Positions 35,348 through 45,042 of a stretch of DNA of 64,000 nt are shown here, in pieces. A program made the position numbers and the translations under genes. Each line of letters starts with the position of its first letter. Positions within the stretch are counted from its first letter, which is position 1. The stretch comes from an uncultured Thalassotalea sp. (lineage in GTDB: Bacteria > Pseudomonadota > Gammaproteobacteria > Enterobacterales > Alteromonadaceae). The notes beneath the pieces were generated by a model. The model was not told the DNA's origin and did not search any database. It worked only from the letters and a program-made list of their open reading frames with translations. The stretch spans positions 62,001 to 126,000 of the forward strand of contig CANLNK010000006.1 of assembly GCA_947492575.1 (NCBI GenBank), in the 5' to 3' direction.

Positions 35348-37414
35348 ATGCTCGATACAGTCGCCCTAAATAAATCTCAACTCGAAAGTGTATCGTTCGG
35401 TGCACCAACGGCAAACGAGAAAACTCACCCACCTCTTCTGATTATTGCAGGAGCAGGCACGGGAAAAACCAATACGCTCGCACATAAAACAGCGCATTTA
35501 ATTATGTCAGGTGCGTCACCAGAGAAAATCTTACTGATGACCTTTGCTCGTCGAGCATCGGCTGAATTAGCGTCAAGAGCAAATCGAATTGTTGAACAGA
35601 CCTTAAGAAAAGAGAACAAGTCCTACAAGCCAGTAAAAATAGAGTGGATGGGGACTTTTCACTCTATTGCCGCCCGGTTACTGAGAGAATATGCTGGCGC
35701 TATTGGCCTAGAGAGCGACTTCTCTGTGATGGATAAAAGCGACTCGGCCGACATGATGGATGTGCTGCGTCATGAACTCGGCTACTCCAAAACCCATCGA
35801 CGCTTCCCTAAAAAGAAAACCTGTTTAGATATTTATTCTCGCTGTGTTAATGGTCAATCCGCACTTCAAGACGTTTTAGATAAACACTTTCCTTATTGTA
35901 GTGATTGGGCAGACGAATTAACGGCTTTGTTTAAACGTTACACCGAAGAAAAGCTTGAACAGGTTTGTTTAGATTATGACGACCTACTTTTGTACTGTTT
36001 TCATATGTCGCAAGTCAAAGAGATTGCCAATGAGATACGTGAGCGCTTTGACTACATCATGGTGGACGAGTATCAAGATACCAATGTGCTTCAGGCTGGC
36101 ATCTTATTTGGTTTCTTCCCCGATGGCCAAGGGTTAACCGTTGTAGGTGACGACGCTCAAAGTATCTATGGTTTTCGCTCTGCTAACGTCGATAATATTC
36201 TCGGTTTCCCAGACCAGTTCACACCCAAAGCGAAGGTAATTTCATTAGAACAAAACTATCGTTCACACCAAAAAATTCTCGATTTAGCGAATACACTGTT
36301 AAGTGAAAGTAGCGAGGGTTATAAGGTTGCTTTGTACAGCGACAAAAAGTCTGGTCCATTGCCCAAACTCGTAAATATCGAGGACGATAGAAAACAGGCC
36401 GAGTATATTGTCGAATCGGTTTTAGCCAGCCGCGAAGCAGGTGTTGATTTAAAACAGCAAGCGGTACTGTTCCGCAGCAGCTACCATAGCGATCGACTTG
36501 AGCTCGAACTTACCCGCCGAAATATCCCCTATGTAAAACATGGCGGTTTAAAGTTTTTAGAAGCTGCTCATGTGAAAGACGTTTTGTGCATGCTGCGCTG
36601 GGCAGACAATCCAAAACACAAGATTTCTGCCTATCGCGTATTGAAGTTACTGCCGGGTATTGGGCCCAAAACTGCCGAGAAAATATTTGACTATCTAACT
36701 CTTCATCATTTTGATTTCGCAGCGCTGGACTCTGTATCAATTGGCGGCGAAGCAAAGGCCGCAGTCATATCACTTGCAAAGCTGTTACATGAAATTCATC
36801 ACAATCGTATTGACTGGAATTCACAGTTAACTAAATTGGCAGAGATTTATAAACCATTGCTTGAAGAAAGTTACGATGATCATTTTGTAAGATATGGCGA
36901 CATTGAACAACTTACCGAGATCTCTCAGCAGTACAAATCTCGAGAACGCTTTTTGACAGAGCTGACATTAGATCCGCCACAATCTTCAGGAGACTTGGCA
37001 GGCTCACCTCACATAGATGATGACTTTCTCATCTTGTCGACAATTCATAGCGCGAAAGGACAAGAATATAAAAACGTATTTTTGCTGAACGTTGCGGATG
37101 GTAATTTCCCAAATGAATATGCATGTGGAGATAAAAGAGCAATCGAAGAAGAAAGGCGCCTACTTAATGTTGCGCTTACTCGAGCAAAAAATGAGTTACA
37201 CCTTATGCAGCCGCTTAAGTACTGGGTGCCAGAGCAGCAAAGTTGGGGAGATAAACACGTTTATGGTGGCAAAAGTCGATTTTTGACCGACCAAGTTATG
37301 AAATGCATAGAGGTCATTCATTATCCCCGTTTAACACCAAACACCGAAGAATCTTTGAGGAGTACTAAGGCGATAGCAGATATAAAAAAGATGGTGCTTG
37401 GTCAGTGGGGTTAG
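35348..37414 (+). CDS. UvrD/Rep-type ATP-dependent DNA helicase
   Basis: A 688-residue superfamily 1A helicase. AGAGTGKT (residues 34-41) is the ATP loop, LLMTFARRASAELASR motif Ia, VDEYQDTN motif II, VGDDAQSIYGFRSA motif III, EQNYRSH motif IV, and the C-terminal part has LSTIHSAKGQEYKNVFLLNV and EERRLLNVALTRAK (motifs V and VI). It differs from canonical UvrD (about 720 residues) by a shorter C-terminus and aligns better with UvrD-like paralogues. It unwinds DNA 3' to 5' during repair. The LexA box over its promoter says it is induced by DNA damage. The last codons overlap the next minus-strand gene by four bases. Confidence 0.93.
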   Translation: MLDTVALNKSQLESVSFGAPTANEKTHPPLLIIAGAGTGKTNTLAHKTAHLIMSGASPEKILLMTFARRASAELASRANRIVEQTLRKENKSYKPVKIEWMGTFHSIAARLLREYAGAIGLESDFSVMDKSDSADMMDVLRHELGYSKTHRRFPKKKTCLDIYSRCVNGQSALQDVLDKHFPYCSDWADELTALFKRYTEEKLEQVCLDYDDLLLYCFHMSQVKEIANEIRERFDYIMVDEYQDTNVLQAGILFGFFPDGQGLTVVGDDAQSIYGFRSANVDNILGFPDQFTPKAKVISLEQNYRSHQKILDLANTLLSESSEGYKVALYSDKKSGPLPKLVNIEDDRKQAEYIVESVLASREAGVDLKQQAVLFRSSYHSDRLELELTRRNIPYVKHGGLKFLEAAHVKDVLCMLRWADNPKHKISAYRVLKLLPGIGPKTAEKIFDYLTLHHFDFAALDSVSIGGEAKAAVISLAKLLHEIHHNRIDWNSQLTKLAEIYKPLLEESYDDHFVRYGDIEQLTEISQQYKSRERFLTELTLDPPQSSGDLAGSPHIDDDFLILSTIHSAKGQEYKNVFLLNVADGNFPNEYACGDKRAIEEERRLLNVALTRAKNELHLMQPLKYWVPEQQSWGDKHVYGGKSRFLTDQVMKCIEVIHYPRLTPNTEESLRSTKAIADIKKMVLGQWG

Positions 37415-37674
37415 GTGTCAAAATCCTCTTTAGCTAAAGGATAAGGTTCGCTCTGTTTTTCTGAACTGGAGTTGCCCTTAAAATATGACTTTAATAGCAA
37501 AATTAGCGCAATAGATAAAAATAAAAAAGACAAAATACCGAATCCAACCGAATATACATTATGCGAGTAAAAGGTCTTAGCACCTTGAAATTCATATCCT
37601 ATATAGCCACTAAACCAACCAATTAAAAAGAAGCAGATAATTCCCATGACTGAGAAAAATATTTTGGCTTTCAT
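37411..37674 (-). CDS. Small two-helix membrane protein
   Basis: An 87-residue protein with two hydrophobic segments (about residues 5-27 and 41-63) and a polar C-terminal tail. The ATG has AGGGACAAAATT before it, a good ribosome binding site. No known domain. Its 3' end overlaps the helicase end by four bases on the opposite strand. It is 31 bases downstream of a solute-binding gene on the same strand and may share its transcript. Function unknown. Confidence 0.65.
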   Translation of the reverse strand: MKAKIFFSVMGIICFFLIGWFSGYIGYEFQGAKTFYSHNVYSVGFGILSFLFLSIALILLLKSYFKGNSSSEKQSEPYPLAKEDFDT

Positions 37675-37705
37675 AATTTTGTCCCTAAGCTCCTATTTTC
37701 CTAAC

Positions 37706-38473
37706 TTATTCATCAAGTGGTTCAGATTTTGATTCACGCATGATTTTATCGTACTGACCACTTTCTTTAAGACGCTTCAAACCTCGATTAAACAAATTGA
37801 GCATGTGTTTATTCTTTGGGTTCCTCTTACTAACCAGCAAATATAATTCACCAGAATTAACAGGGTTCGGGTGATAGGTTAGTCGCTCTCTATCTTCCTC
37901 TGTGAACTTTTCATTAAGCAATGGGTACGCAGCCTCTATTGCTGACGGGAAGATATCAATACGCCCTTTGAGTAATTTTCTAAAATTATTCTCATCAGAG
38001 GGGATAAGCTCCAATGAGTACTCTCCAATTTGTTGATTTTCCTCTAGCATTTTTGAAACCGTGTACTCAATTGTTCCGCCTACCCTAAGCGACTTCAAAT
38101 CCGACCAATCACGCCAGTCAAAGTCGAAACTTTTTAAATGAAAGAACACTTCTGTCAAAACAATAACGGGGTCGCTATGAAGAAAGTCTTTCTCACGATC
38201 TTCATGGAAATACCAGACCGACGACGCATCCAAGTTACCTTTTTGGGCTTCTAGCAACGCCCGTCCCCAAGGAAAAAACTGATACTCTACATGTACTCCC
38301 TCTAACGCAAATGCTTCGGTAACAATACGAGACACTAATCCTTTGTACTTGAGCTCAGCAGATATATACGGAGACCATTCGCCAGTAGCGATACGGATAT
38401 GTTCTCTTGCAAAGCTTGAGAATGAAACGCCTACTAACAGCAAAATAATAAAAAATATATTTTTAGTCTTCAT
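37706..38473 (-). CDS. Periplasmic solute-binding-like protein (SBP_bac_3)
   Basis: A 255-residue exported protein with a signal sequence (residues 5-22, ending FAREH). The SBP_bac_3 domain starts at IRIATGEWSPYISAELKYKG and has FFPWGRALLEAQKGNLDASSVW, the same motif as in the paralogues at 6342 and 9654. No ABC permease or ATPase is near. It is the fifth member of this group in the window. Confidence 0.8.
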   Translation of the reverse strand: MKTKNIFFIILLLVGVSFSSFAREHIRIATGEWSPYISAELKYKGLVSRIVTEAFALEGVHVEYQFFPWGRALLEAQKGNLDASSVWYFHEDREKDFLHSDPVIVLTEVFFHLKSFDFDWRDWSDLKSLRVGGTIEYTVSKMLEENQQIGEYSLELIPSDENNFRKLLKGRIDIFPSAIEAAYPLLNEKFTEEDRERLTYHPNPVNSGELYLLVSKRNPKNKHMLNLFNRGLKRLKESGQYDKIMRESKSEPLDE

Positions 38474-38763
38474 TTAAGTAAAAAAGCGATTAGTTTAATG
38501 GGTGCTAAAGTGCAGGAGGTCGAGAAACTCGCTGCTCCCCAGAACACGGCCGTCCCTATGAGCAACAGTTTTTTTTAAGTGTAGTTGCCTGACGAATGAA
38601 GAGCAAGCTATGCGATTTCGATACTACTAGATGGACCGAAAAGACAAAAAAGCTAAGAAAAAGTGTCGAACGTAAGGTCACAAAGACTAGCACTTGGGTG
38701 CTAAGAGTTTTGCAAAATCTATCTTGCTTTGCTCGGGTTACTTTTGTTTTGTAAACAGGTCTA

Positions 38764-38928
38764 TCAAACAGCGAGGACAATCAGCATCCCCAACAGAGAA
38801 CCAACAGCAGGAGCCAGAATTGCCCCGTATGTTTCTAACGTAATTTTCTCTTCCTGAGATTTAGACGCCCACCATGATAAAGCGCTTTTTTCGATACGTT
38901 TATACCCTAATGATTCCAACATATTCAT
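38764..38928 (-). CDS. 54-residue single-helix membrane protein
   Basis: A short ORF, MNMLESLGYKRIEKSALSWW to LLGMLIVLAV, with a strong ribosome binding site (AAGGGAAGGAT) placed best for the second ATG (three codons in). The C-terminal 22 residues (ILAPAVGSLLGMLIVLAV) form a membrane helix; the rest is charged. I recognise no family. It is unlinked to its neighbours by spacing. Confidence 0.5.
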   Translation of the reverse strand: MNMLESLGYKRIEKSALSWWASKSQEEKITLETYGAILAPAVGSLLGMLIVLAV

Positions 38929-39063
38929 ATCCTTCCCTTGGTTTAGTTGACTTTAGGTCGATAAGCAGAAACTAGTAAAATATTTCTGCCTTGATTATTT
39001 GATAGGGTTTGCAGTGCTAATTTTCAACTACAAAGTGAACGAAAATTTATAACTCAATCTACA

Positions 39064-39573
39064 TTATTGCCCTTGAGACACTATTTGATAAATTGCTTCA
39101 TCAAATGGACGTATATGAATATTCTCGTTTTTGGTGACAACTATCACGAAGTCAGTTAAACCAGCTTTAAAGTTGCAAGGTGCTTTCAACTCTTGAATTT
39201 GATTTATGTTACCCAACAAATTCTGGGTAATAAGCACTCTATAAGTAATAGTGAGCGGAAAATTCACTTTGAATTGTTCCTGAGAATTAGAGGATATGTT
39301 TAGTTCTTCAATATCTCTGGCCAAAAGCCCTGTAACAACACCAACTGATATAGTGTCTGCACCGTCAACTACCTGCCTAAAGTCAAGAGAACCACCTCGG
39401 CATGCGAGCGCAGAAAAACTAGAAGATAAAAGAATTACCCCTACTGCAACTAGGATTTCTATTCTAATAGCTCTGCTGACTAGAGTTTTAAGTATGTTGC
39501 TTAATAAACGTATTTTTAGATCTTTCAGATTTAAACAAATAGGGAGACCATATAAACAAAGCAAATGCCGCAC
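39064..39573 (-). CDS. Secreted or membrane-anchored hypothetical protein
   Basis: A 169-residue protein from the GTG at 39573, which has AGAGGA seven bases before it. A hydrophobic segment (about residues 38-57, IEILVAVGVILLSSSFSALA) followed by CRGG looks like a signal peptide. The remainder is a mainly beta domain (LTITYRVLITQNLLGNINQIQELKAPCNF), possibly with a disulfide. It begins inside the 3' end of the preceding DUF2569 gene, so the two are probably translationally linked. Function unknown. Confidence 0.5.
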   Translation of the reverse strand: MRHLLCLYGLPICLNLKDLKIRLLSNILKTLVSRAIRIEILVAVGVILLSSSFSALACRGGSLDFRQVVDGADTISVGVVTGLLARDIEELNISSNSQEQFKVNFPLTITYRVLITQNLLGNINQIQELKAPCNFKAGLTDFVIVVTKNENIHIRPFDEAIYQIVSQGQ

Positions 39574-39976
39574 TTATCATTCCTCTTACCGTCTCGCTGT
39601 CAAATACTTCAGCTTCAGGAAACAATAAACTAATAGCTAAAGAGTCAATGAGAATAAAGCTGGTGCTAGCCAAAGCTAATACAAAATAGCATTTTGGGAA
39701 GGTATTAATTTTTTGAAAAAACAATTTAATCAGATAGATAGAGAATAATAGAAAGAAAATATTGGCAATTATCTCAATGATTATTATGGCTACAAAAATC
39801 AACGAACCATTAACCATAATGTCTTCCATTGTTCCATCGGAAAACAAAGGAATATAAACTCCCCACAAATTAATAGTCAGCCTTATTGGTGACAAAATTA
39901 TCCCGAAACCGATTAAAAGCAGCCAGCCTCCAATATCCATTGGTTCATTTTGATTGGTTGATTCTGAAGCTTCCAT
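39488..39976 (-). CDS. DUF2569-like membrane protein
   Basis: A 162-residue protein with four membrane helices. It opens with a polar stretch and MDIGGWLLLIGFGIILSPIRL, the IGGWL start typical of DUF2569 (PF10754). The start at 39976 is chosen because AAAAAGGGATTAAAC precedes it; frame is open 12 codons farther. It overlaps the next gene by 86 bases. Function of the family is unknown. Confidence 0.65.
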   Translation of the reverse strand: MEASESTNQNEPMDIGGWLLLIGFGIILSPIRLTINLWGVYIPLFSDGTMEDIMVNGSLIFVAIIIIEIIANIFFLLFSIYLIKLFFQKINTFPKCYFVLALASTSFILIDSLAISLLFPEAEVFDSETVRGMISAAFALFIWSPYLFKSERSKNTFIKQHT

Positions 39977-40265
39977 GTTTAATCCCTTTTTATTGTTACC
40001 TATCAATAGCATCCTTTTTAAGCGCTAGTTAGATAGGTCGATTCCTTTATGCGAATATACCTTGATTCACGCTTGTGCCTAAAGTATCAACTTTTTTTAA
40101 TTGAAACAATTGGATAGCAGATTCATATATACAGAAATTGGATAACACATAAATTGAAGGCTTAACCATGCACTAGCGTTATACACTCCATCTGTTTAAG
40201 AATAGCCTTGGCTTTTGCGCCACCGTTATACTGGTATCAATTTCTGATCAAATGTAAGGCGAACT

Positions 40266-42332
40266 ATGAGGAAACTTCTTTGTTTTATTTTCACTGTTGC
40301 TAATTTGTCACTTACAGTGAATGCTGCAGATATCGCATTCTCTGGTCAAGTGACTGATGAACTCCAGCAGCCGTTGGCTAATGTCAGTGTGAAAATAGCT
40401 AATCAAACGGTAAAAACCGATGCTAAGGGTACATTTGAAGTATCAATACCATCGAAAGACTATTACCAAGTTAAGTTTCAGAAGGATGGTTTTTATCCTC
40501 GTGTCCACACCTATAGCCGCAACGAATTAACTCAACTCGAACAAATAAAACCATTCGAATTAATGACCCAAAAAGCAGGGCGCGTCATGCTAGCTTTTGC
40601 AGGCGATGCCATGATGGGACGCAGATATTACAAGCCCTACTTTGACGATCCAGTGCTAATTAATAAAGACAGTATTCTTGACGACAGTAAAAAGCTTGTA
40701 GCGCAAGTGAAGCCATACCTTTCCATTGCTGATATCGCAGCTCTGAATTTAGAAAGCCAATTGGCTGGTCATGAGCCAACGCAGCGAGCCAAAAAGTCAG
40801 TCACTTTTTATTCCGCGCCAGAAACAGTCGAAGCATTGAAATGGGCAGGTATCGACTATGTAACGCTAGGTAATAATCACACCTACGACTATTTAGACGA
40901 GGGCTTAACGTCAACGCTAGAGACTTTAGAAAAGGCTGGGCTACCCTTCTCTGGTGCTGGCTACACGGAAGCCGACGCACTCAAACCTTACGATATGACC
41001 ATAAACAATCAAACCTACGCCATGTTGGGTTATGTTGGTTGGCAAGGCTCAGGCAAAATCAAGCAGTCTGCGACACCACATCAAGGTGGTGCTGCATATG
41101 GCAGCTTAGACAATATCGTTAACGGCGTTGAAGCGGCAAAACAAAAAGGCGCTCTGCCGATTGTTCAATATCACGGTAGTTTGGAATACAAAAAAGAGCC
41201 AACAGGTGTAACTGAACAACGCTTAAAATCAGCAATTGATAATGGTGCTGCGCTTGCGATCGCTCATCACCCGCATGTTACTCAGGGATTAGAGCTATAC
41301 AAAAACAAGTTAATTGCCTATTCCATGGGTAACTTCATTTTTGACCAAAACTTCAGCGCCACCCAGCACAGCTTTTTGCTTTACGTTTGGCTGGATGAAG
41401 GCGAATTTGTACAAGCAGAAGTTGTCCCTATTTATCTAAAGGGCTACAAACCAACGCCAGCAATGGGTAACGAACGCATCTCAGTGCTTAAACGCATTCA
41501 CATGTTGTCGGCTAAACGAAATACGCTAATGGCGAACCACAAGGGACACGGCGTTATTAAGCCGCAGCTGGTTGAGGGCTTAAAAGATGATACTAAACCA
41601 GCAAACGAATACGCATTGAGCTTTCAGTCTCAAAAAGCCGTTGCGATTCCTTTTGCTGCGTGGTCAGAGCAAATCAATACCGTTACGTTAGGAGCACAGT
41701 TAGCTGAGCAAAACCTTCAATATCGCCTTGGTACCAACTTAATCAATGGCAGCGACTTCGAACAATTCAATTGGTTTAACGCGCCAGAGCGCGGTTTCTT
41801 GCTCCCTGAAAAATGGCAAATAACGCAAAGTGGGGTCAACAGCTCGTCGGCTCTGAAAGTCAGCACAGAAGCTAACAACACGAGCTTGCTCGGCATGAAA
41901 CACTTTAGACGCGTTTATCAAGCCAGTAACCCGATGACGTTTACAACGCAAGTTAAAGCAAACTCACCAGTCACCCTCAATATTTACTGGCAGGGAAGAA
42001 AAACGCGTCAGAAGCTTTTTGACGCCTTTAAAAATAGCCCTAAGAATCTGATTTCATCTGTCAGCGTAGAAAGCAAAGACACTTGGCAGTCAATCGATAT
42101 CGACTTTAACTCACCGCGAATTGGCTACCGAAGTTATCGTGTATTGGTCGAGGTTGTCGCTACAGAAAGTAAAGACTCTGAAGTGCTGTTTGACGACTTT
42201 AGCCTAGTTGAGTGGCAGACAGCTTATCAAGAAGCAACAAAGCCTGCGTTAGTGAATGAAAATGCCAGAATGGCGAACTACATCGGTGTTAACAAACACC
42301 ATAAAACACCGGTAAAGGTAACGACGTTTTGA
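40266..42332 (+). CDS. CapA-family (poly-gamma-glutamate type) exported protein
   Basis: A 688-residue exported protein. After a signal peptide (1-20) comes a carboxypeptidase-regulatory-like beta domain (about 25-95, FSGQVTDELQQPLANVSVKI), then a CapA/PgsA metallophosphatase-like domain (about 105-400) with AFAGDAMMGRRYY, LNLESQL, TLGNNHTYDYLDEG, PIVQYHGSLEY and AHHPHVTQGLELYKNKLIAYSMGNFIF. The C-terminal 200 residues look like a carbohydrate-binding beta sandwich. Family members take part in anionic capsular or poly-glutamate synthesis or act as hydrolases. No CapB, CapC or other capsule gene is near, so its role here is open. Confidence 0.85.
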   Translation: MRKLLCFIFTVANLSLTVNAADIAFSGQVTDELQQPLANVSVKIANQTVKTDAKGTFEVSIPSKDYYQVKFQKDGFYPRVHTYSRNELTQLEQIKPFELMTQKAGRVMLAFAGDAMMGRRYYKPYFDDPVLINKDSILDDSKKLVAQVKPYLSIADIAALNLESQLAGHEPTQRAKKSVTFYSAPETVEALKWAGIDYVTLGNNHTYDYLDEGLTSTLETLEKAGLPFSGAGYTEADALKPYDMTINNQTYAMLGYVGWQGSGKIKQSATPHQGGAAYGSLDNIVNGVEAAKQKGALPIVQYHGSLEYKKEPTGVTEQRLKSAIDNGAALAIAHHPHVTQGLELYKNKLIAYSMGNFIFDQNFSATQHSFLLYVWLDEGEFVQAEVVPIYLKGYKPTPAMGNERISVLKRIHMLSAKRNTLMANHKGHGVIKPQLVEGLKDDTKPANEYALSFQSQKAVAIPFAAWSEQINTVTLGAQLAEQNLQYRLGTNLINGSDFEQFNWFNAPERGFLLPEKWQITQSGVNSSSALKVSTEANNTSLLGMKHFRRVYQASNPMTFTTQVKANSPVTLNIYWQGRKTRQKLFDAFKNSPKNLISSVSVESKDTWQSIDIDFNSPRIGYRSYRVLVEVVATESKDSEVLFDDFSLVEWQTAYQEATKPALVNENARMANYIGVNKHHKTPVKVTTF

Positions 42333-42346
42333 GTCGTTACCTTTAC
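42312..42346 (+). repeat. 14-base perfect hairpin with the stop codon in the loop
   Basis: GTAAAGGTAACGAC (42312-42325), loop GTTTTGA (42326-42332) and GTCGTTACCTTTAC (42333-42346). The loop contains the TGA stop of the CapA-family gene. The tail GTTTAATC has no long U-run, so it is a weak terminator by that criterion but a very stable RNA stem. Confidence 0.75.
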
Positions 42347-42533
42347 GTTTAATCGCTGTAAGAAATCAATAAGCCCTAACTAGTCGAAAGAATTCAAGTG
42401 AGGGCTTAATTAATCTGAGCTTCTGGTATTGATGCTTTCTACGCATTCATATTTACGGAAATTGCGCAGCTCCGAGTGATGTAATATAAATTAGGTCCAG
42501 TGCGCAGTAGGCAAATAGCCTCAGCAGATATTT

Positions 42534-43436
42534 CTAATTTTGATAGAAACTGCGATGCAATATATTTTTCGCATCCTCCAAAACTAATATTTCTTCAATT
42601 ACCTGCTTTTTATTAGGAGCTCGTTCATATAGCCTTTTGACAATACTTTTCCCAACCCAATAGCCCATATCATTAGGCATATTGCTTTCTGGTTTTGAGT
42701 ACAGCCATGGGAAATAATCATTTCCATGCATTTTCTTTGAAAATTCGGCCCAAATCATTTTTTCATGTTTAGCTCCGTAGGCTTCTCTTTCTTTTTGCAA
42801 TTCGCTGCTTTTTTCCATCACTATTTCAGAAAAATAATCTGCGGTTCCTTCAATTAAAGAAATCTCTAAAAGCGTGAAGTTGAAATTTGTTCTTTTACTA
42901 TTTCGGTATTGAAATACATGAACAACTTCATGAGCAATATATTCCAACAGTATTAATTTTGCTTCCGCGGCGGAAGCAACGTCTTTACATATGCTCTCCA
43001 ATGCCAAAATTATTCCGTCAGGAGTTGCGGTAGCTGCGGTATTGTTGGCACCGAAAACTATATCAATTGAAACATTGCCCGACTCCGATAAAAAAGAGAG
43101 TGATTTGGATATAACGTCATTTGCATCACCTTCTAGCTCCATAGCGACTGGCAAACATATATCAATGGCGTGTCGATAATCTTGCGTATTGTTATCTATC
43201 GCTAGCGTTAAATTTTCTGCACCGCTAATTCGAGCTGAAAGCGCCTTTAAACCATATGAGTTGATCGCTAAATATTGACTAGCTTCTTCTAAAGACAAGC
43301 GTTCATTTTGAGAAAATGATTTTAAAAATGCCTCGGCAGCCGACGTGTGATAATTTGTCACTGCAAGCGCTTGCAGTGAACTAGATATATAAATTAATAA
43401 ACTCATTAACAGTTTATTTGAGATGATTTGCTTCAT
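42534..43436 (-). CDS. Secreted HExxH zinc protease-like protein
   Basis: A 300-residue exported protein; the ATG at 43436 is chosen because it gives a clean signal peptide (MKQIISNKLLMSLLIYISSS) and has TGGAGTTGTA before it. The zinc motif HEVVHVFQY (about residue 180) is followed some 25 residues later by EGTADYFSE, whose Glu can be the third ligand, as in gluzincins of the DUF2268 or similar type. The final part is helical. It is transcribed from the same strand as the two membrane-protein genes upstream (43481 and 44185), and opposite to the two-component system. Substrate unknown. Confidence 0.65.
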   Translation of the reverse strand: MKQIISNKLLMSLLIYISSSLQALAVTNYHTSAAEAFLKSFSQNERLSLEEASQYLAINSYGLKALSARISGAENLTLAIDNNTQDYRHAIDICLPVAMELEGDANDVISKSLSFLSESGNVSIDIVFGANNTAATATPDGIILALESICKDVASAAEAKLILLEYIAHEVVHVFQYRNSKRTNFNFTLLEISLIEGTADYFSEIVMEKSSELQKEREAYGAKHEKMIWAEFSKKMHGNDYFPWLYSKPESNMPNDMGYWVGKSIVKRLYERAPNKKQVIEEILVLEDAKNILHRSFYQN

Positions 43437-43480
43437 TACAACTCCATTTTTGGGAAAGTGATTAAATAAAAAATATGTCA

Positions 43481-44155
43481 TTAGGAATGTATCTGATTCA
43501 TTCTGAATTTCTCGGTACCTACTTTCACAACCCAAAATACAGCTGTGAAAATAACGAGTAATAGTGGTACTAGCAAAAATTCAATGCGTTGAACGGCTTC
43601 TGGTAAATGCCTTGATTGACCAAAAAAGAAAGCAGCTGTCGACATCATTAGAGGAAAGTACATACGCCATAGATGTCTAATTAAACGATTTTTTCCTCGC
43701 GAGCCACCTTGTTTCAGATTTAGATAGTCACCAATCCAAAAGCAAACCATCATACTGCCAAACACTGCGAAAGCCTCGATTCCAAAACCACCGAGTTTGC
43801 CACCTACAGCATGGCTGGCTTGGTAGCCATACCAAACAAAGCCGAGGATGATGAAACTCACAAATATAAACAATAACTTATCGAAGTAGTTGGTTTTTCC
43901 TGGTGATTGCCAAATAGTATTTAAAGATGACAGCACTAGATAGCAGAGCACCAACCCGTTTAAGATAGAAATCGGCACTTGTCGAAAAACGGCGATGTAA
44001 GTTCCTGACAAGCCAAGAGACAACATTGCAGCCACATAAGTTCGGCCTAAATATTTATGCGCAAGCTGACCTTTTTTAATAAAAGCAACGGCATATCCAG
44101 TTAAGAGCGCAATTGCGCCAGCAAGTATATGAATTAATAGTATTGATAACGTCAT
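43481..44155 (-). CDS. DUF2306-type membrane protein
   Basis: A 224-residue protein with six to seven membrane helices, beginning MTLSILLIHILAGAIALLTGYAVAFIKKG and HKYLGRTYVAAM, the arrangement of the DUF2306 family. Function unknown. It follows the next upstream membrane gene by about 30 bases and precedes the protease gene by 45 bases, so the three may be an operon. Confidence 0.7.
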   Translation of the reverse strand: MTLSILLIHILAGAIALLTGYAVAFIKKGQLAHKYLGRTYVAAMLSLGLSGTYIAVFRQVPISILNGLVLCYLVLSSLNTIWQSPGKTNYFDKLLFIFVSFIILGFVWYGYQASHAVGGKLGGFGIEAFAVFGSMMVCFWIGDYLNLKQGGSRGKNRLIRHLWRMYFPLMMSTAAFFFGQSRHLPEAVQRIEFLLVPLLLVIFTAVFWVVKVGTEKFRMNQIHS

Positions 44156-44184
44156 ATTATGTTCCCTTTTTTCATTCTGTAGAG

Positions 44185-44895
44185 CTAGCTTATCTGTTCT
44201 ATCTGACTATCTGACGTCTTTGCGTCAGTGTTAAAGCCAGCTTTTAGTAAATAAGCAGGCACTATGATTTGGGTAACAAACAAGGGTAATTGCATGATGT
44301 TTGGAATGGACATTTCGAAGAAAGTATGACCGACGGCAATCAGCTGCAATAACGTCGATAAAACAGCGAACACAGCAAGATAAAAAGGAAGTAATGAAGC
44401 CCTCATCATCAAAACGTAAAACAACAACAAGCTAATACTAGAAATAAAGATCGAATAAAAATGAGCTTCATTGCGACCAGTTGCTAATAGCTTTTTCATA
44501 TACTCAAGCGTTGTATCACTGGCGGCCGCATCAATGGAATAAGACGATGATAAAAAGACAACGTATTCAGAGAGCTTTGCATATTCATTGGCGCTCATTG
44601 CTATTCCAATCGACGCAAAAGCAATTAACATAACAAACAGCCCCGAATGCGCTTTTGTATTATCCTTTGGTAACAGCAAACCAAACACGACGTTCAGTGA
44701 GCTAATGACCAAAGCCAGCAACGTAGCGCAGCCCAAAATAAAAGTCAGTTGTTGTGCAGATAATGTCCCGTCATACCTTAAAACAGGGCTGATAAAGTGA
44801 AAGTTAAGTAGAATACCTATAACCATCTGGCTAAGCATTAAGCTTGCTAATAGTCTCGCTGAATTCTTGTTATTGTCCTTTCTCAACATGTTCAT
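44185..44895 (-). CDS. Multi-pass membrane protein (DUF4386-like)
   Basis: A 236-residue protein with about seven membrane helices. The start at 44895 is chosen because TAGGAGTTTTC precedes it; a longer frame lacks such a site. NEAHFYSIFISSISLLLFYVLMMRASLLP and HTFFEMSIPN resemble the DUF4386 family. It is the first gene of the putative 44895-42534 operon and diverges from the response-regulator gene across about 150 bases, so it could be a target of that system. Confidence 0.6.
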   Translation of the reverse strand: MNMLRKDNNKNSARLLASLMLSQMVIGILLNFHFISPVLRYDGTLSAQQLTFILGCATLLALVISSLNVVFGLLLPKDNTKAHSGLFVMLIAFASIGIAMSANEYAKLSEYVVFLSSSYSIDAAASDTTLEYMKKLLATGRNEAHFYSIFISSISLLLFYVLMMRASLLPFYLAVFAVLSTLLQLIAVGHTFFEMSIPNIMQLPLFVTQIIVPAYLLKAGFNTDAKTSDSQIEQIS

Positions 44896-45042
44896 GAAAA
44901 CTCCTATGTGTTTATTTAGGAGCAATGTTAACCAGTTTGAGTAACAAGCTGGGTAACATAGTGTAACAATCGAAACGAATGGTTTGTTTTTAGCTCTGAC
45001 TTCACCGACTATTGCATTACAAGAATTGAGAAGCGTTAATGT

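Noticed and set aside
38556-38780. 74-codon minus-strand ORF rich in hydrophobic residues
   Set aside because: No ribosome binding site, unusual composition, and it overlaps the better supported 54-codon gene at 38764-38928.
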